Assembly (NCBI GenBank): GCA_021772135.1
Contig: JADYXQ010000010.1
Span: forward strand, 1 to 53,065
Direction: 5' to 3'
DNA length: 53,065 bases
From: Candidatus Obscuribacter sp.
GTDB lineage: Bacteria; Cyanobacteriota; Vampirovibrionia; Obscuribacterales; Obscuribacteraceae
Each line of letters opens with the position of its first letter. Positions within the stretch are counted from its first letter, which is position 1. The notes under the pieces are model-generated. The model was not told the DNA's origin. It made no database searches and saw nothing but the letters and a program-made list of their open reading frames with translations. The position numbers and the translations under genes were made by a program. Shown piece by piece: positions 24,921 to 32,636 of the stretch.

Positions 24921-25457
24921 ATGCCCAGAAATAATAAACTAGCGCTGCTTTTGGCCCTTCTAACGACTTTCACCTCCATGGCAGTTGCTGACGCAGCCGA
25001 GAGACAAACAATCAATCTTGCCGCCGGCTGATTCTGGGGCGTTGAAGCGGGTCTTCAACAAATAAAAGGTGTGCAAACCGTAGTCGGCTACACTGGCGGC
25101 AAATTTGACAAACCCACATATGATGATGTTTGCTCAGGTAAGACCGGTCATTCAGAGGCCGTGCGGGTTTCGTATGATCCTGAGCAAACTTCGCTTAAAC
25201 TAATTTTGCAAGAATATTGGAAAATCAGCGCCCCCATGTTTCCTCAAATTCTGGGTGGGCCGCAATATCGTTCCATTATTTTCTTTAATTCCAAAGAGCA
25301 AGAAGCTGCCATACGCAAAGAGAAGTTAGCTCTTGAAGGGCAGCTGCGGCGCAAAGTTTACACAGATGTTTTGCCGGCAAAAACTTTTTATCGCGCTGAA
25401 GAATATCATCAAAATTATTACAAGAAAAACAATGCCGGTTATTGCAAAGCGAGATGA
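24921..25457 (+). CDS. msrA: Peptide-methionine (S)-S-oxide reductase, likely selenoprotein (TGA at catalytic Cys)
   Basis: MsrA reduces methionine-S-sulfoxide in proteins. From ATG 24921 (GGAG 10 nt upstream) one frame runs 178 residues to 25457 except for a single TGA at codon 37 (25029-25031). A signal-peptide-like N-terminus (MPRNNKLALLLALLTTFTSM, AVADA) predicts export. The sequence around the TGA is NLAAG-TGA-FWGVEAGLQQIKGV, and in MsrA this codon is the catalytic Cys of the GCFWG motif. Downstream motifs are intact: GYTGGKFDKPTYDDVCSGKTGHSEAV, IFFNSKEQEAA, FYRAEEYHQNYY and a C-terminal GYC that can supply a resolving Cys. A hairpin right after the TGA fits a bacterial SECIS. The most economical reading is selenocysteine. 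A nonsense substitution or sequencing error at this codon is the alternative; no sel genes are in the window. Confidence 0.85.
25041..25059 (+). promoter_or_regulatory. SECIS-like hairpin after the msrA UGA
   Basis: GTTGAAG (25041-25047) and CTTCAAC (25053-25059) form a 7-bp perfect stem with the 5-nt loop CGGGT. The loop begins 16 nt after the TGA. Bacterial SECIS elements, as I recall the published model, need a short stem whose loop starts roughly 16-37 nt after UGA and has a G in its first two positions; this one has G in position two. Confidence 0.65.
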
Positions 25458-25466
25458 TGTCTCAGC

Positions 25467-26253
25467 TTAGACACTAGGCACCACCAGGTCAAACAATTTT
25501 TTCGAGCCAATGGGACTAACAAAAAGAGTGTCAAGTTCGTGGGTCGAGATCATCACCGCCGATTGACCATCAATTTCGCCAAGGCGAGCCGTCTGGCCAT
25601 TGGCCACGGTGACTACTCTGGTGGCGGTTTTGCCGAATGAAAGCAGGCCGCTGGGCGCCTGATAGCAATCGATGCAACTGGTCTCATCTTTGTTCAGACT
25701 CGTGTAACACATGCGCAGCAGGGTTTTGTCTTCTTTCGTTTTGATGATATCTGAACCTTCCAGAGCATAATTGGCCAATTGGGTGTTTTGAATTTTAAAA
25801 CCTGCCTGTGGGGAAAAATCTGCAGGGTTGCCCTTTCCTACATAGTTCACTATATATGCCGGATCATCTGGACCGGCATATATAGTGATGGCCCACTGCG
25901 GCCACCAAATTTTCGACGCTGACAGTGGCCTGGTTTGCTGTTTTGAAATAACTGACGGCACCGATGGCAATCAGCGCAGAGGCGGCGAGGCCCACAGCCA
26001 AGTTAAAGGCGACCTGCGATTTTTTCCTTTGCTCTCGATACACTTTGATCAGTAAGCGCTTTTCGAAGTCGCCATCTGGTTCTTGAGCGCGGCGAATGTC
26101 ACGGATACCCTCACGCACTTCTAAAATCTTGTCCCATTGATCGCGGCATGGTGCGCAGTCGCTAATATGATCGGCCACCAGAGCCGCTTCAGCATTAGCC
26201 AATTCATTGTCGGTGGCCGACCCAATCAGAGCTCGCGCTTGATCACATTTCAT
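25467..26253 (-). pseudogene. Anti-sigma factor (zinc-finger type), frameshifted at a hairpin
   Basis: The N-terminus (start ATG 26253) is a ZAS-type anti-sigma domain with HISDCAPCRDQW: the H-x3-C-x2-C zinc motif at about residues 30-37 that binds the ECF sigma factor. A single membrane segment follows (FNLAVGLAASALIAIGAVSYF). The first frame then ends at 25864 just after VGHHYICRSR; the adjacent frame continues YAGPDDPAYIVNYVGKGNPA as an exported domain to 25467. One base at about 25875-25885 accounts for the break, inside a 16-bp inverted repeat. The start overlaps the end of the sigma gene by 11 bp, indicating translational coupling. The truncated frame would still encode the sigma-binding and membrane parts. 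The stop lies 9 bp from that of the convergent msrA. Confidence 0.78.
25847..25888. repeat. 16-bp perfect inverted repeat at the anti-sigma frameshift
   Basis: TCACTATATATGCCGG (25847-25862) is exactly complementary to CCGGCATATATAGTGA (25873-25888), with a 10-nt loop. It sits within the anti-sigma reading frame precisely where the frame changes, with a TATATAT run in each arm. Confidence 0.85.
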
Positions 26254-26764
26254 ATGCACCTTCCATTCCATCTTCTTTAATTTCAACTGCTCCCGTCATC
26301 AAGTCGTGCAGCACTTTGCGAGCGCGGTAAAGGCGCGACATCACTGTTCCGATGGGCACAACCAGTTGCTCGGCAATTTCTTTGTAAGACATGTCGCTCA
26401 CTTCTCGCAGCAAAAGCGGTGCGGCAAAATGGTCGGGCAGGCTGGCGATGCCTCTGGTTAATTTCTCATATTCCAGTTTTTTAGCCAGGACCAGATCTGG
26501 TGCTTCTTTTCCATCAGCTAGTTGCTCTAAATCGATGTCGTCGAAAGAACTGCCCAGTGGCCTGGTTGTAGCTATCTTGATTTGATCTTTTATGGTGTTG
26601 GTGAGAATGGCATAAAGCCAGGCCTTTTCACTGCTGCCGGTTTTAAAGCTTGAATATGAGCGGAATGCCTTGGCGAAGGTTATTTGCACAACGTCTTCAG
26701 CGTCTTCGTGTTTTCGCAAGCGAAATAAAGCAAAGTGAAAGAACTCTCGAGAATAGATTTTCAC
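26243..26764 (-). CDS. ECF RNA polymerase sigma factor
   Basis: This 173-residue ECF (group 4) sigma factor directs RNA polymerase to a specific stress or envelope regulon. Region 2 is visible (RLRKHEDAEDVVQITFAKAFRSY and EKAWLYAILTNTIKDQIK). Region 4 has the helix-turn-helix MSYKEIAEQLVVPIGTVMSRLYRARK. The first codon is probably GTG at 26764; an in-frame stop lies further upstream and no ATG is present, so region 2.1 is slightly short. It is followed by its anti-sigma factor, with overlapping ends, and is divergent from the Cys-repeat peptide gene at 27018, a likely member of its regulon by position. No recognition site could be assigned with confidence. Confidence 0.93.
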   Translation of the reverse strand: MKIYSREFFHFALFRLRKHEDAEDVVQITFAKAFRSYSSFKTGSSEKAWLYAILTNTIKDQIKIATTRPLGSSFDDIDLEQLADGKEAPDLVLAKKLEYEKLTRGIASLPDHFAAPLLLREVSDMSYKEIAEQLVVPIGTVMSRLYRARKVLHDLMTGAVEIKEDGMEGAYEM

Positions 26765-27017
26765 CCACTTTTCGAGAGTCTTGCGTCTGGTTGTATCCTG
26801 AAAAAATATTTCTTTTTACGCTAGTGAGCTAGACGACGGTAAATCCTCAACAAGCTGATACCGCATTCGCCGTAATTTTATTCCATTGACCTGATTTAGG
26901 CTCTCGAAAAATGAGTCGGGATTAATGGAATAAAGTTCTGCAGCCGACGTTTTAGTCATTAGAAACACCGAACAGGTTATTGACCCACCCACACACCCAT
27001 CGTCCAGGAGATTCTTC
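26765..27017. other. Divergent control region, ECF sigma gene / Cys-repeat peptide
   Basis: About 250 bp separate the two divergent starts and presumably contain both promoters. ECF factors usually control their own operon; an AAC-containing -35-like stretch (CCGAACAGG near 26968) is visible, but a matching -10 is not clear. No gene is seen. Confidence 0.3.
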
Positions 27018-27275
27018 ATGCAAGACAAAGCAAAAGCTCAATTTGCGGCGGCCTTAGTTGCTGCTCTCGGATTGACCCTTCAAACTTCGGCCCAGGCCGC
27101 ACCGCATCAGGGCGGCACTTTGCGAATGTTTGAACAGTCAAAGGGCATATCCACTTCGTTAAGCGAAGATTTGAGTGACAAAAAGAAGGCGAAAGCCGAC
27201 AAAGGCGCTGATAGCTCTTGCAAAGGCAAAGACGGCTCGTGTAAAGGCAAAGAAGGCTCATGCAAAGCGCACTAA
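27018..27275 (+). CDS. Secreted Cys-repeat peptide (possible metal-binding or RiPP-like precursor)
   Basis: This 85-residue protein has a strong start (CAGGAG before ATG) and a signal peptide (FAAALVAALGLTLQTSAQA, cleavage near 28). The mature part begins APHQGGTLRMFEQSKGIST and ends in a Lys-rich tail with three regular Cys units: SSCKGKD, GSCKGKE, GSCKAH. The layout (signal, short conserved stretch, repeated G-x-C-type units at the C-terminus) resembles HvfA-like and bufferin-type peptides. In those systems repeated Cys motifs bind metal or are modified by MNIO enzymes, and ECF sigma/anti-sigma genes are sometimes nearby. Here the ECF pair is divergent, but no MNIO or DoxX gene is present, so modification is speculative. 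A plain metal-buffering periplasmic peptide is equally possible. Confidence 0.75.
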   Translation: MQDKAKAQFAAALVAALGLTLQTSAQAAPHQGGTLRMFEQSKGISTSLSEDLSDKKKAKADKGADSSCKGKDGSCKGKEGSCKAH

Positions 27276-27326
27276 CCGTTCGCTTTTAAAAATTGAAGCG
27301 GCCTGGTCAGACATGATCGGGCCGTT

Positions 27327-28127
27327 TCAATTAAGCAGTCCAGCCATTTTTAAAATCGCTTTGCCGATCACCAGTCTTTTCGGAGCATTTTTTTCATCGG
27401 CCATGTCGATATTGAGAGCAAAGCTGTAGATCTTATGGTCTTTCTCGACAAAACCCACCCACCAGCCAATTGGCGGATTGTGCCTGGTGAGCCAGCCGGT
27501 TTTAGCATATAGATTGTCAAAATCGTCTTGCTTAATCAGTTGACGCACAGTGGCCTGGGTTGCCGGTAGCAACGGTAGTTTAGCTTGAGCCAGCCTGGCT
27601 ATAAAACGCGCCTGCTCAATGGCGCTGATTTTAAGCGGCCCGTGCAACCAGAACTGATCGACAACCAGTCCGGTTTGTTCGTTGCCGTAGGCCAGCTTTT
27701 GCAACCATTGCCGCATACGTTTGAGGCCGATTCTTCTGGCAATTTCTTGATAGATAGCTACATTTGAAATTTTCATGGCATCGCGCATGCTCATGTCATG
27801 TTCCCAGCTCCTAAATGGCTGCGGCTTTCCGCCATAAGGCAATACTTGATCGGCATTTTGCACAGCACCAACTTCAAGGGCGATTAAGCTGTTGGCAATT
27901 TTAAAAGTCGAGGCCGGCACATATCTTTTTTCAGCGCGGGGTCTGTTAAAAGCACTGACACAATTTTTTTCCACATCAAAAAGCACGAATGTACCTGTGC
28001 AACCATTGTCGGCAAATATTTTTCCCCATTCGGCATGCTCAACTGTGCGAGCGCTGACTTTGAGGTTGAAAGTGAGGCAGAAAGCCAGCACACTTGCGGC
28101 GACAACTTGATTATGGATATTAATCAT
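27327..28127 (-). CDS. Class D (OXA-type) beta-lactamase
   Basis: This 266-residue serine beta-lactamase would hydrolyse beta-lactams in the periplasm. Class D motifs are all present: active-site PASTFK (Ser73, Lys76), SNV in ISNVAIYQE, YGN in KLAYGNEQTG, KTG in LYAKTGWL, and the nearby WWVGFVE. A signal peptide (VVAASVLAFCLTFNLKVSA) precedes the mature enzyme, which begins near residue 27. The start is set at ATG 28127; the open frame extends 42 codons upstream but that part is not signal-like. Only the enzyme family is predicted; spectrum and expression cannot be read from sequence. It is a chromosomal single gene with no mobile element beside it, so it is probably intrinsic to the lineage. 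A homologous non-lactamase role in cell-wall sensing (BlaR-like) is unlikely because no fused membrane domain exists. Confidence 0.92.
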   Translation of the reverse strand: MINIHNQVVAASVLAFCLTFNLKVSARTVEHAEWGKIFADNGCTGTFVLFDVEKNCVSAFNRPRAEKRYVPASTFKIANSLIALEVGAVQNADQVLPYGGKPQPFRSWEHDMSMRDAMKISNVAIYQEIARRIGLKRMRQWLQKLAYGNEQTGLVVDQFWLHGPLKISAIEQARFIARLAQAKLPLLPATQATVRQLIKQDDFDNLYAKTGWLTRHNPPIGWWVGFVEKDHKIYSFALNIDMADEKNAPKRLVIGKAILKMAGLLN

Positions 28128-28268
28128 GCAGACTATTTTCTCAGCCTTGCGGAGAAATAAGAGCCTGCTATGACAAAGGTTTGACAAATTTGCGCAGTTT
28201 AATGAACGAACCGGTCCAGAAAATAGATTTTCTGTATAAATCCGGAAGTGCACGGCTTGAGGTTGATT

Positions 28269-28871
28269 ATGAAGCGTCTGGAATCTCTTACTAAATTCTA
28301 TTCGAAAGCGGCGCTGCTTTTCATTGCACTAGCCCTTGTGGCCCTCAGTTGCGCCGCGACTGAAGCCCGTTCTGTCACCACTCAATCTAATTATGCCCGC
28401 ACACTTGGCTCTGTTTATTGCGTGCAAGGCCGCACAGCTGTCAAAGGCTGGGAGCATGACCTGGTCAAGCGAAATCCTGGCCTGGAAAAATTTCACTGGT
28501 CACCGATTACAGCCGCTAGACCAGGCACGATGATTTTTCGTCAGCGGGGCGTCAGCCAAACAACCAGGCGATATCGCAATTCCAAACCGAACGTGATGAG
28601 CTTGAGTGAAGTTCGCCTGGCTCAGCAAGCGCAAGCGGCAAAAGCCGAGGCTGCCGGCAGAAGAATAAGCGAAGCTGATCTCAATGGCCGCTTGCGCTTT
28701 AATCGCGCGCAAGAACAAGTACAAGGCCAGGTGCAAGGCCAGTTGCAAGGCCAGTTGCAAGGCCAGTTGGTCAGCACATACACCAATGCCTCTGTCAGCC
28801 AGCCTTATGCCTATACTTACGAAAATTCTTATCGCAGCAAAGTTAACGGGCGTTTGATTTCGACGCGCTAA
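28269..28871 (+). CDS. Secreted or lipid-anchored protein with QGQL repeats
   Basis: This 200-residue protein has an N-terminal export signal (AALLFIALALVALSCAATEA) with a possible lipobox ALSC. The mature part is basic and polar, with TARPGTMIFRQRGVSQTTRR, then four VQGQ/LQGQ units (about residues 152-167), and ends in Tyr/Ser/Asn-rich sequence (YAYTYENSYRSKVNGRL). The ATG at 28269 is preferred over an upstream in-frame GTG-type start because it begins the signal peptide directly. The family is unknown. The start is divergent from the OXA gene, about 140 bp apart. Confidence 0.72.
   Translation: MKRLESLTKFYSKAALLFIALALVALSCAATEARSVTTQSNYARTLGSVYCVQGRTAVKGWEHDLVKRNPGLEKFHWSPITAARPGTMIFRQRGVSQTTRRYRNSKPNVMSLSEVRLAQQAQAAKAEAAGRRISEADLNGRLRFNRAQEQVQGQVQGQLQGQLQGQLVSTYTNASVSQPYAYTYENSYRSKVNGRLISTR
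28722..28769 (+). repeat. 12-bp tandem repeat encoding QGQL
   Basis: Four copies of the unit CAAGGCCAGTTG (first copy with one change, CAAGGCCAGGTG). The length is a multiple of three, so changes in copy number keep the frame. Confidence 0.85.
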
Positions 28872-28915
28872 GCGGCTATTCTGCGCAAGTTGTAGAAAGG
28901 TCAAACGTCGCGCCG

Positions 28916-29431
28916 TCATTTTAGGTCTTTAAGCTCTAGATACATCAGGTCTTCGTCAAAATATTCGCCATCGATTTTTAAGGCCGCATTATCTCGTCCG
29001 TAAGTTTTAAATCCAAGTGATTGGTAGAGTCTGGCCGCGGTCAGATTAGTGGTAACAACGCTCAGAGTCAGCTGTTCGAAATCGGCCAGAGCACTGCAAA
29101 GTGCGATCAGTGACTGCATCAATTTTTTCGCGGCACCGTGTCCACGGCTCTCAGGTACCACATACATGCCCCAGATATAGCCTTTGTGGCGGGTTTTTAT
29201 GCCGGGCCCACGAATAAAGCCAACCACGCCAACTAATTTCTTACCAGTGAAGGCCCCGAGCACGAAGCCGTCGGCAGTATTTTGCATTCTTCTTGCGATT
29301 TCGTCACTGGTCATTTTCAGCGATTCTTCATAAGAGGCGCCAAAAGCCTGGGGATCTTCTTTCAGGCCGCGCTGACGCACGGGCCAAAATTGCTCCTGAT
29401 CTGATTTTTCCAGTTTGCGAATTTCCATCAT
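28916..29431 (-). CDS. GNAT-family N-acetyltransferase
   Basis: This 171-residue GNAT enzyme transfers an acetyl group from acetyl-CoA to an unknown amine. Typical features are the strand FVLGAFTGKKLVGVVGF, GYIWGMYVVPESRGHGAAKKLM (motif A with the CoA-binding R-G-H-G-A), and LSVVTTNLTAARLYQSLGFKTYG (motif B). Length is normal. The start could be Met1 or Met2, which are adjacent. It is cytosolic. No neighbour suggests the substrate. Confidence 0.92.
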   Translation of the reverse strand: MMEIRKLEKSDQEQFWPVRQRGLKEDPQAFGASYEESLKMTSDEIARRMQNTADGFVLGAFTGKKLVGVVGFIRGPGIKTRHKGYIWGMYVVPESRGHGAAKKLMQSLIALCSALADFEQLTLSVVTTNLTAARLYQSLGFKTYGRDNAALKIDGEYFDEDLMYLELKDLK

Positions 29432-29792
29432 CCCAGTATAGGAGATTGGTTAATCAATCGGCAACAATTTCGATCTATACTAGGGGTTTTAGGTTTTTGG
29501 TACTGTATGCGGTGGCGCATCTGCGATAGTTGTGCAGTTGAAGATGCAGTCAAACTGCCACCGCTACTGCTTGCAGGTTGAAGTTTGATTGACGTAGATT
29601 GATAAGGTAATTCCTCGTCTATAACTGTTTTCTTTATCTGGTGATATAAGCCCCAGGCAGTGTATCTAGCTAATTCTCACAGTCGCAAGCGCGCCATGAC
29701 GTAGCTAATAGAGAACCGCCTTTAATTTTGACGCTCGCTAATTTAGCTTGAGCACTAAGCATCACTGCTTCGGCGGTGTTGCGGAGATTCTT
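29432..29792. other. Intergenic region before the S13 peptidase gene
   Basis: About 360 bp between divergent genes. It contains the control regions of both; GATCTATACTAGG near 29472 could be part of a -10. No gene or stable hairpin is evident. Confidence 0.3.
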
Positions 29793-31130
29793 ATGATGAC
29801 TAAATTATGCCGAACGCCGTTTGCGATTTTGATCCTCTCGGCTCACGTCTTCTTTCCCGTCACGCTCAGTAGCGTTACTGACAAAGCATTAGCGGGAGGC
29901 GCCATAGACCGGGTTAACTTCGCTAAAAGCGAATTTTTAGAGCCTTACTACGGCTCGACTTTATTTAACAAATTTATGGAAACTGTACCGCCCGCACCAG
30001 GTGCCAGCGAAATGGCACTAAAGCAAGCACTGCTGGTAGAAAGTATTGACGGCAATATTACTCAGCAAGAGCATGCTGATTTGCACTTTCATCCGGCATC
30101 TACCATCAAGCTAGCCACGGCTTTGTTTGCCTTGCACCGGTTAGGACCTGATTACACTTTTTCCACCAGTCTGGCCACCACCGGCAGCATCAATAGTGCT
30201 ACCGGGGTTTTGAACGGCGATTTGTTTGTTTCAGGCAATGATCCGGCCTTCCGCTTTGAGCACGCAGTGGCTTTGGCTCAGGCGCTTAATCAATTGGGCA
30301 TCAAAAAGGTCAGCGGAAAAATTGTAGTTGCCCCGGGTTTCACCATCAATACTGAAAGCTCATCTTCACTCTCCGCCAATGTTTTGAAACTCAACCTCAA
30401 CAAGCAGACGCGCTCATGCCAGGCTAATGAGGCGTTCAGCATCATCTCAGATGGAGCATCAGCCGGCGCTTTCAGTCTTGCTGTTCTGGGGAAAGCAGCG
30501 GTGGGCAGTACACCAGCATTTGCCAGAGTACTGGCCGTACAACAGTCTCCTACACTGCGTGAAATTCTCAAAGTCTTGCTTTGCTATTCTGACAATTTCA
30601 TGGCCGATCATCTGGGAGCGCTTTTGGGTGGCCCGCGTGCTCTGCAAAAGTTTCTTGTTCAGGGCGTTGGTCTGCCTGCAGCCAGCGTTTATGTTAACTC
30701 CAATAGCGGCCTGGGAAGCGACTCTATTACTGCTCGATCAATGATGTTGGTCTTACGCGCACTAAGAGAAGAACTTGGTCTTTATAGTTTGCGTCTGACT
30801 GATTTGTTGCCGGTAGCCGGAGTGGATGAAGGTACGCTGAAAAAGCGCTTCTCGGAGCTGCGACGGCAAGCGACTGTCGTGGGCAAAACCGGCACTCACA
30901 TTCACAATCAAGGGGGAATCAGCGCACTTGTTGGTGAAACACAGACCGCAAGTGGTGCTTTTCTATTCGTAATTTTCAATCGGCACGGCAACGTGCCTGC
31001 CTTCCGCGCCAGACAAGACCTCTTTATCAAAGGTCTGCAAGATCGTCTGGGAGGAGCTAAGGCATGGCCGTATCAAGCGCAGAAGCTAGCCGTGGCTATG
31101 CGCGTCAAGTGTGCTCGTAAGGGCAAATAG
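29793..31130 (+). CDS. D-alanyl-D-alanine carboxypeptidase/endopeptidase (peptidase S13, PBP4-like)
   Basis: This 445-residue periplasmic serine peptidase trims or cleaves peptidoglycan stem peptides. Motifs in order: HPASTIKLATALFAL (SxxK), CYSDNFMADHLGALLGG (SxN), and VVGKTGTH (KTG). The signal peptide is TPFAILILSAHVFFPVTLSS. The ATG at 29793 follows GGAG; an in-frame start at 29748 has no site. The S13 insertion between SxxK and SxN (FVSGNDPAF and following) is present. Products of this type are autonomous, and the small zinc-ribbon gene 26 bp downstream is probably co-transcribed. The family is homologous to serine beta-lactamases but has a different active-site order and spacing from the OXA gene nearby. 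Confidence 0.93.
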   Translation: MMTKLCRTPFAILILSAHVFFPVTLSSVTDKALAGGAIDRVNFAKSEFLEPYYGSTLFNKFMETVPPAPGASEMALKQALLVESIDGNITQQEHADLHFHPASTIKLATALFALHRLGPDYTFSTSLATTGSINSATGVLNGDLFVSGNDPAFRFEHAVALAQALNQLGIKKVSGKIVVAPGFTINTESSSSLSANVLKLNLNKQTRSCQANEAFSIISDGASAGAFSLAVLGKAAVGSTPAFARVLAVQQSPTLREILKVLLCYSDNFMADHLGALLGGPRALQKFLVQGVGLPAASVYVNSNSGLGSDSITARSMMLVLRALREELGLYSLRLTDLLPVAGVDEGTLKKRFSELRRQATVVGKTGTHIHNQGGISALVGETQTASGAFLFVIFNRHGNVPAFRARQDLFIKGLQDRLGGAKAWPYQAQKLAVAMRVKCARKGK

Positions 31131-31156
31131 TTTTTTTAGAAAAAAGGAGAAAATCA

Positions 31157-31345
31157 ATGTTTTGCAAAAATTGCCAGGAAGATCAAAAACCAATGAAAGG
31201 CGTGGAAATTATAATGACGGGCATTAATCAGTGCCAGTCGTGTCGCTGCGCCATCAGTCGTGTGGGCATTCCGGTCATACCGGCGGGAAAATATCCGCTC
31301 ACTCGCAAAGAGCGCATTCTCGATAGACCTTATTGGCGTCGTTAA
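31157..31345 (+). CDS. Small zinc-ribbon protein
   Basis: This 62-residue protein has two CxxC pairs, FCKNCQ (residues 3-6) and CQSCRC (26-31), a spacing that fits a four-Cys zinc ribbon. The remainder is basic (TRKERILDRPYWRR). A very good ribosome site (AAGGAG) precedes the ATG. It lies 26 bp after the S13 peptidase stop on the same strand and before a terminator, so it is likely the last gene of that transcript. Function unknown; nucleic-acid or protein binding is plausible. Confidence 0.8.
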   Translation: MFCKNCQEDQKPMKGVEIIMTGINQCQSCRCAISRVGIPVIPAGKYPLTRKERILDRPYWRR

Positions 31346-31369
31346 ATTGGCGTATTAATTGGAAGACCC

Positions 31370-31414
31370 AACAATGTATCTGTGGTGCCTGCGGCCACAG
31401 TTACATTGTTTTTT
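31370..31414 (+). terminator. Intrinsic terminator
   Basis: AACAATGTA pairs with TACATTGTT, with a further inner stem CTGTGG/CCACAG, and is followed by TTTTT. It ends the peptidase/zinc-ribbon transcript. Confidence 0.9.
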
Positions 31415-31453
31415 AACTTCACGCTAATGGACCGGTCTGTTATCAAACTTGAT

Positions 31454-32549
31454 CTAAGTCATGAGCTTGGGTCCAGTGAGCCTGATGGGCTTATTTGCCA
31501 TCAAATCAAATACTCTTTGATCGATTAATTGATCCGGCAAAGGCCGGCTTTCAATCAAAATAGTGGTGGTATCGGCGGTGGCGACCCTGGATACATAAAT
31601 ATAAATGTCGCTGGTGATTGCTGCCTTGCTAATGAACAGATCCTGTTTATCAATGTCGCTGCTTTCCTCTTTGTGAATATTTTTCAAAGAGCTTTTATAG
31701 AATGCTGCTACATCTTCGAAAGGTAGTGGGCAAGTGAACGCTTGCAGTGCCGCGTATTCAAGGCATTGCATCTCACCTAGTGGAATAGCTCCCGGGCATG
31801 GCCTCACTCGCAATTGGATGGCAATGGTGCGTAAGCGCGGCTCATCGTCAAGGGGATGGAAGGAATAGTCATTTATGAAATGCTCGCTACCTGGGTCTTT
31901 TTGAAATATGACGTTCAACTCGGCGCTGGACGGAAACCGTTTAGGCCGCACATATTGCGGATAGATGGCCGTGCATTCGAACAAGTCGCCAATGACGGCA
32001 TTTGCGGCGACCCATGAGGCGGCCTTCTTTGGATTGTGCCGGCAGGGGTGGTGAATTCAAAGACGATGTGCTCGCTGCGCGGCAACAGGGTGGTGCTGCC
32101 CTGCGCCCAGATAGTTGCGCTGGTAAGTGCGTCTGAGTCAAGTTCTTCAAGAATACAGAATTCATTAGCGGCAATATTGCGATTTAAAAGCAGGCGTTGG
32201 GTTCGTGCGTACGCTCGCAGCAGCACGCGAAGGTTCAAGTCTTGAACAAAAGGAAAGATCATTGAATCTTCCGGCGGCACAAAGAGCTGCCACCTTCCTC
32301 TGTCTAAAATGATGGGGGCCATGGGAATGCTCATGCCGCGGCCGGACTGCTCTTCGACGGCTCGCGAGATCACCAGGATATTATTGATATCGTTTTCGCC
32401 GGTGATGGCAATAGTGGTGGCATCCAATGCTACGGCAATCACTCTGCCGTCAACCTGTACACTCCCGAAGCCGTGATGGCGTCGGTCATTAATTTGGCAA
32501 AGCGATCTTTCGTTGGACCGAACACTAAAGTGCCTCTTGGTGGCTTCAT
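31454..32549 (-). pseudogene. Protein of unknown function, two frameshifts
   Basis: Three frames join to a protein of about 365 residues. The start at ATG 32549 gives MKPPRGTLVFGPTKDRFAKL; a shift near 32460 leads to VQVDGRVIAVALDATTIAI; another near 32030 leads to SKKAASWVAANAVIGDLFEC and on to the stop at 31454. Each junction continues smoothly, as single-base indels would. No signal peptide or membrane segment is evident and I do not recognise a family. It is divergent from the gene at 32637 with an 87-bp spacer. Confidence 0.6.
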
Positions 32550-32636
32550 TTTAACTGACCGAATGAAAATTCTTTTTCTCTGTCATAAGTTGGTAACAAG
32601 TTCTCCATAACATGCTGAAAGTGATGGAGATAAATC

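Noticed and set aside
21078..31440. AGACCGGTCT-like sites near 21078 and 31428 as operators
   Set aside because: Only the first is a full 10-bp palindrome, the second deviates, and there is no common gene context.
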